Assembly (NCBI GenBank): GCA_035604595.1 | Contig: DATNIE010000003.1 | Location: 1-22,671, forward strand | DNA length: 22,671 bases | Direction of reading: 5' to 3' | DNA from: CAIKZZ01 sp035604595 | GTDB taxonomy: Bacteria; Pseudomonadota; Gammaproteobacteria; Steroidobacterales; Steroidobacteraceae | Shown here: positions 22,617 through 22,671 of the stretch, in pieces | Numbering within the stretch: position 1 is the stretch's first letter | Layout of the letters: every line of letters begins with the position of its first letter | Notes under the pieces: generated by a model | The model's input: only the letters and a program-made list of their open reading frames with translations | Told to the model about the DNA's origin: nothing | The model's database searches: none | Translations under genes and position numbers: made by a program

Positions 22617-22671
22617 GGCGTTCCTTGGTCGGCAGGTTGATCCACAGGAATCCGAATTCGTCGACTCGCGA
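22600..22671 (-). CDS. 3' end of a probable hydantoinase A-type protein (partial)
   Basis: The minus-strand frame entering at the right edge reads SRVDEFGFLWINLPTKERHE and ends at TGA 22602-22600, overlapping the start of the HyuB-like gene by 17 bases. VDEFGFLWINL resembles the VD-x-x-G-x-L ending of HyuA proteins, and HyuA normally precedes HyuB. Only 23 residues are visible, and another frame (ending at the ATGA overlap) is also open, so the call is tentative. Confidence 0.5.
   Translation of the reverse strand, partial: SRVDEFGFLWINLPTKERHEQTV

Noticed and set aside
21477..22640. 387-codon open frame on the plus strand inside the hydantoinase-B gene
   Set aside because: Antisense shadow with low-complexity Arg/Asp/Val composition; the minus-strand product matches a known family along its whole length.
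1..22671. CRISPR arrays, insertion sequences, tRNA/rRNA genes, riboswitches
   Set aside because: No direct-repeat arrays, transposase-like products, terminal inverted repeats or RNA-gene signatures were recognised by reading either strand.

Overview
The window is GC-rich, densely packed chromosomal DNA that reads as the core of an anaerobic aromatic-acid degradation island of a facultatively anaerobic proteobacterium (denitrifying or phototrophic; Thauera/Magnetospirillum/Rhodopseudomonas-like in gene content). I cannot fix the genus from the sequence. The key evidence is a complete ATP-dependent, Thauera-type benzoyl-CoA reductase (BcrCBAD), its ferredoxin, the three enzymes that carry the dienoyl-CoA product through to ring hydrolysis (Dch, Had, Oah), the ferredoxin-reducing 2-oxoglutarate oxidoreductase (KorAB), a benzoate-CoA ligase, and a 4-hydroxybenzoyl-CoA reductase (HcrCAB) whose flavoprotein carries the extra [4Fe-4S] loop typical of that enzyme.

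Layout, left to right. (1) 1-2716, minus: GNAT acetyltransferase, Rrf2/BadM-like regulator, benzoate-CoA ligase (cut by the left edge a few residues before its likely end). (2) 2717-2940: divergent regulatory region. (3) 2941-6752, plus: hcrC-hcrA-hcrB. (4) 6943-8498, plus: hemerythrin-like protein and two tandem related GNATs. (5) 17661 down to 8491, minus: had, oah, dch, bcrC, bcrB, bcrA, bcrD, fdx and a split XdhC-type molybdoenzyme maturation pair, mostly joined by 4-bp overlaps. (6) 17662-17826: second divergent regulatory region. (7) 17827-20923, plus: korA, korB and a ferritin-like di-iron protein. (8) 20961-22671, minus: hydantoinase/oxoprolinase B-type protein preceded by the tail of a probable A-type partner. 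No gap of more than 300 bases lacks a gene.

How it works together: 4-hydroxybenzoate (as its CoA thioester) is reductively dehydroxylated by HcrABC to benzoyl-CoA, and benzoate is activated by the ligase. BcrABCD reduces benzoyl-CoA with ATP and electrons from the 2[4Fe-4S] ferredoxin, which KorAB re-reduces by oxidising 2-oxoglutarate. Dch hydrates the dienoyl-CoA, Had oxidises the alcohol and Oah opens the ring. The XdhC pair probably matures the Mo cofactor of HcrA. Hemerythrin and ferritin-like proteins probably protect or sense oxygen/iron around these very oxygen-sensitive enzymes.

The most interesting signal is regulatory. A 20-bp imperfect palindrome, GTATT-N3-GTACCA-N-AATA(C/G), occurs at three places (2823-2842, 6872-6891, 17753-17772), each overlapping or abutting predicted sigma70 promoters. 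Together these cover all five catabolic/accessory operons. The only transcription factor encoded here is the BadM-like Rrf2 protein, encoded directly after a GNAT. In R. palustris the GNAT BadL makes acetamidobenzoates that relieve BadM repression. This window has three related GNATs, all in operons preceded by this palindrome, which suggests an expanded version of that small-molecule acetylation circuit.
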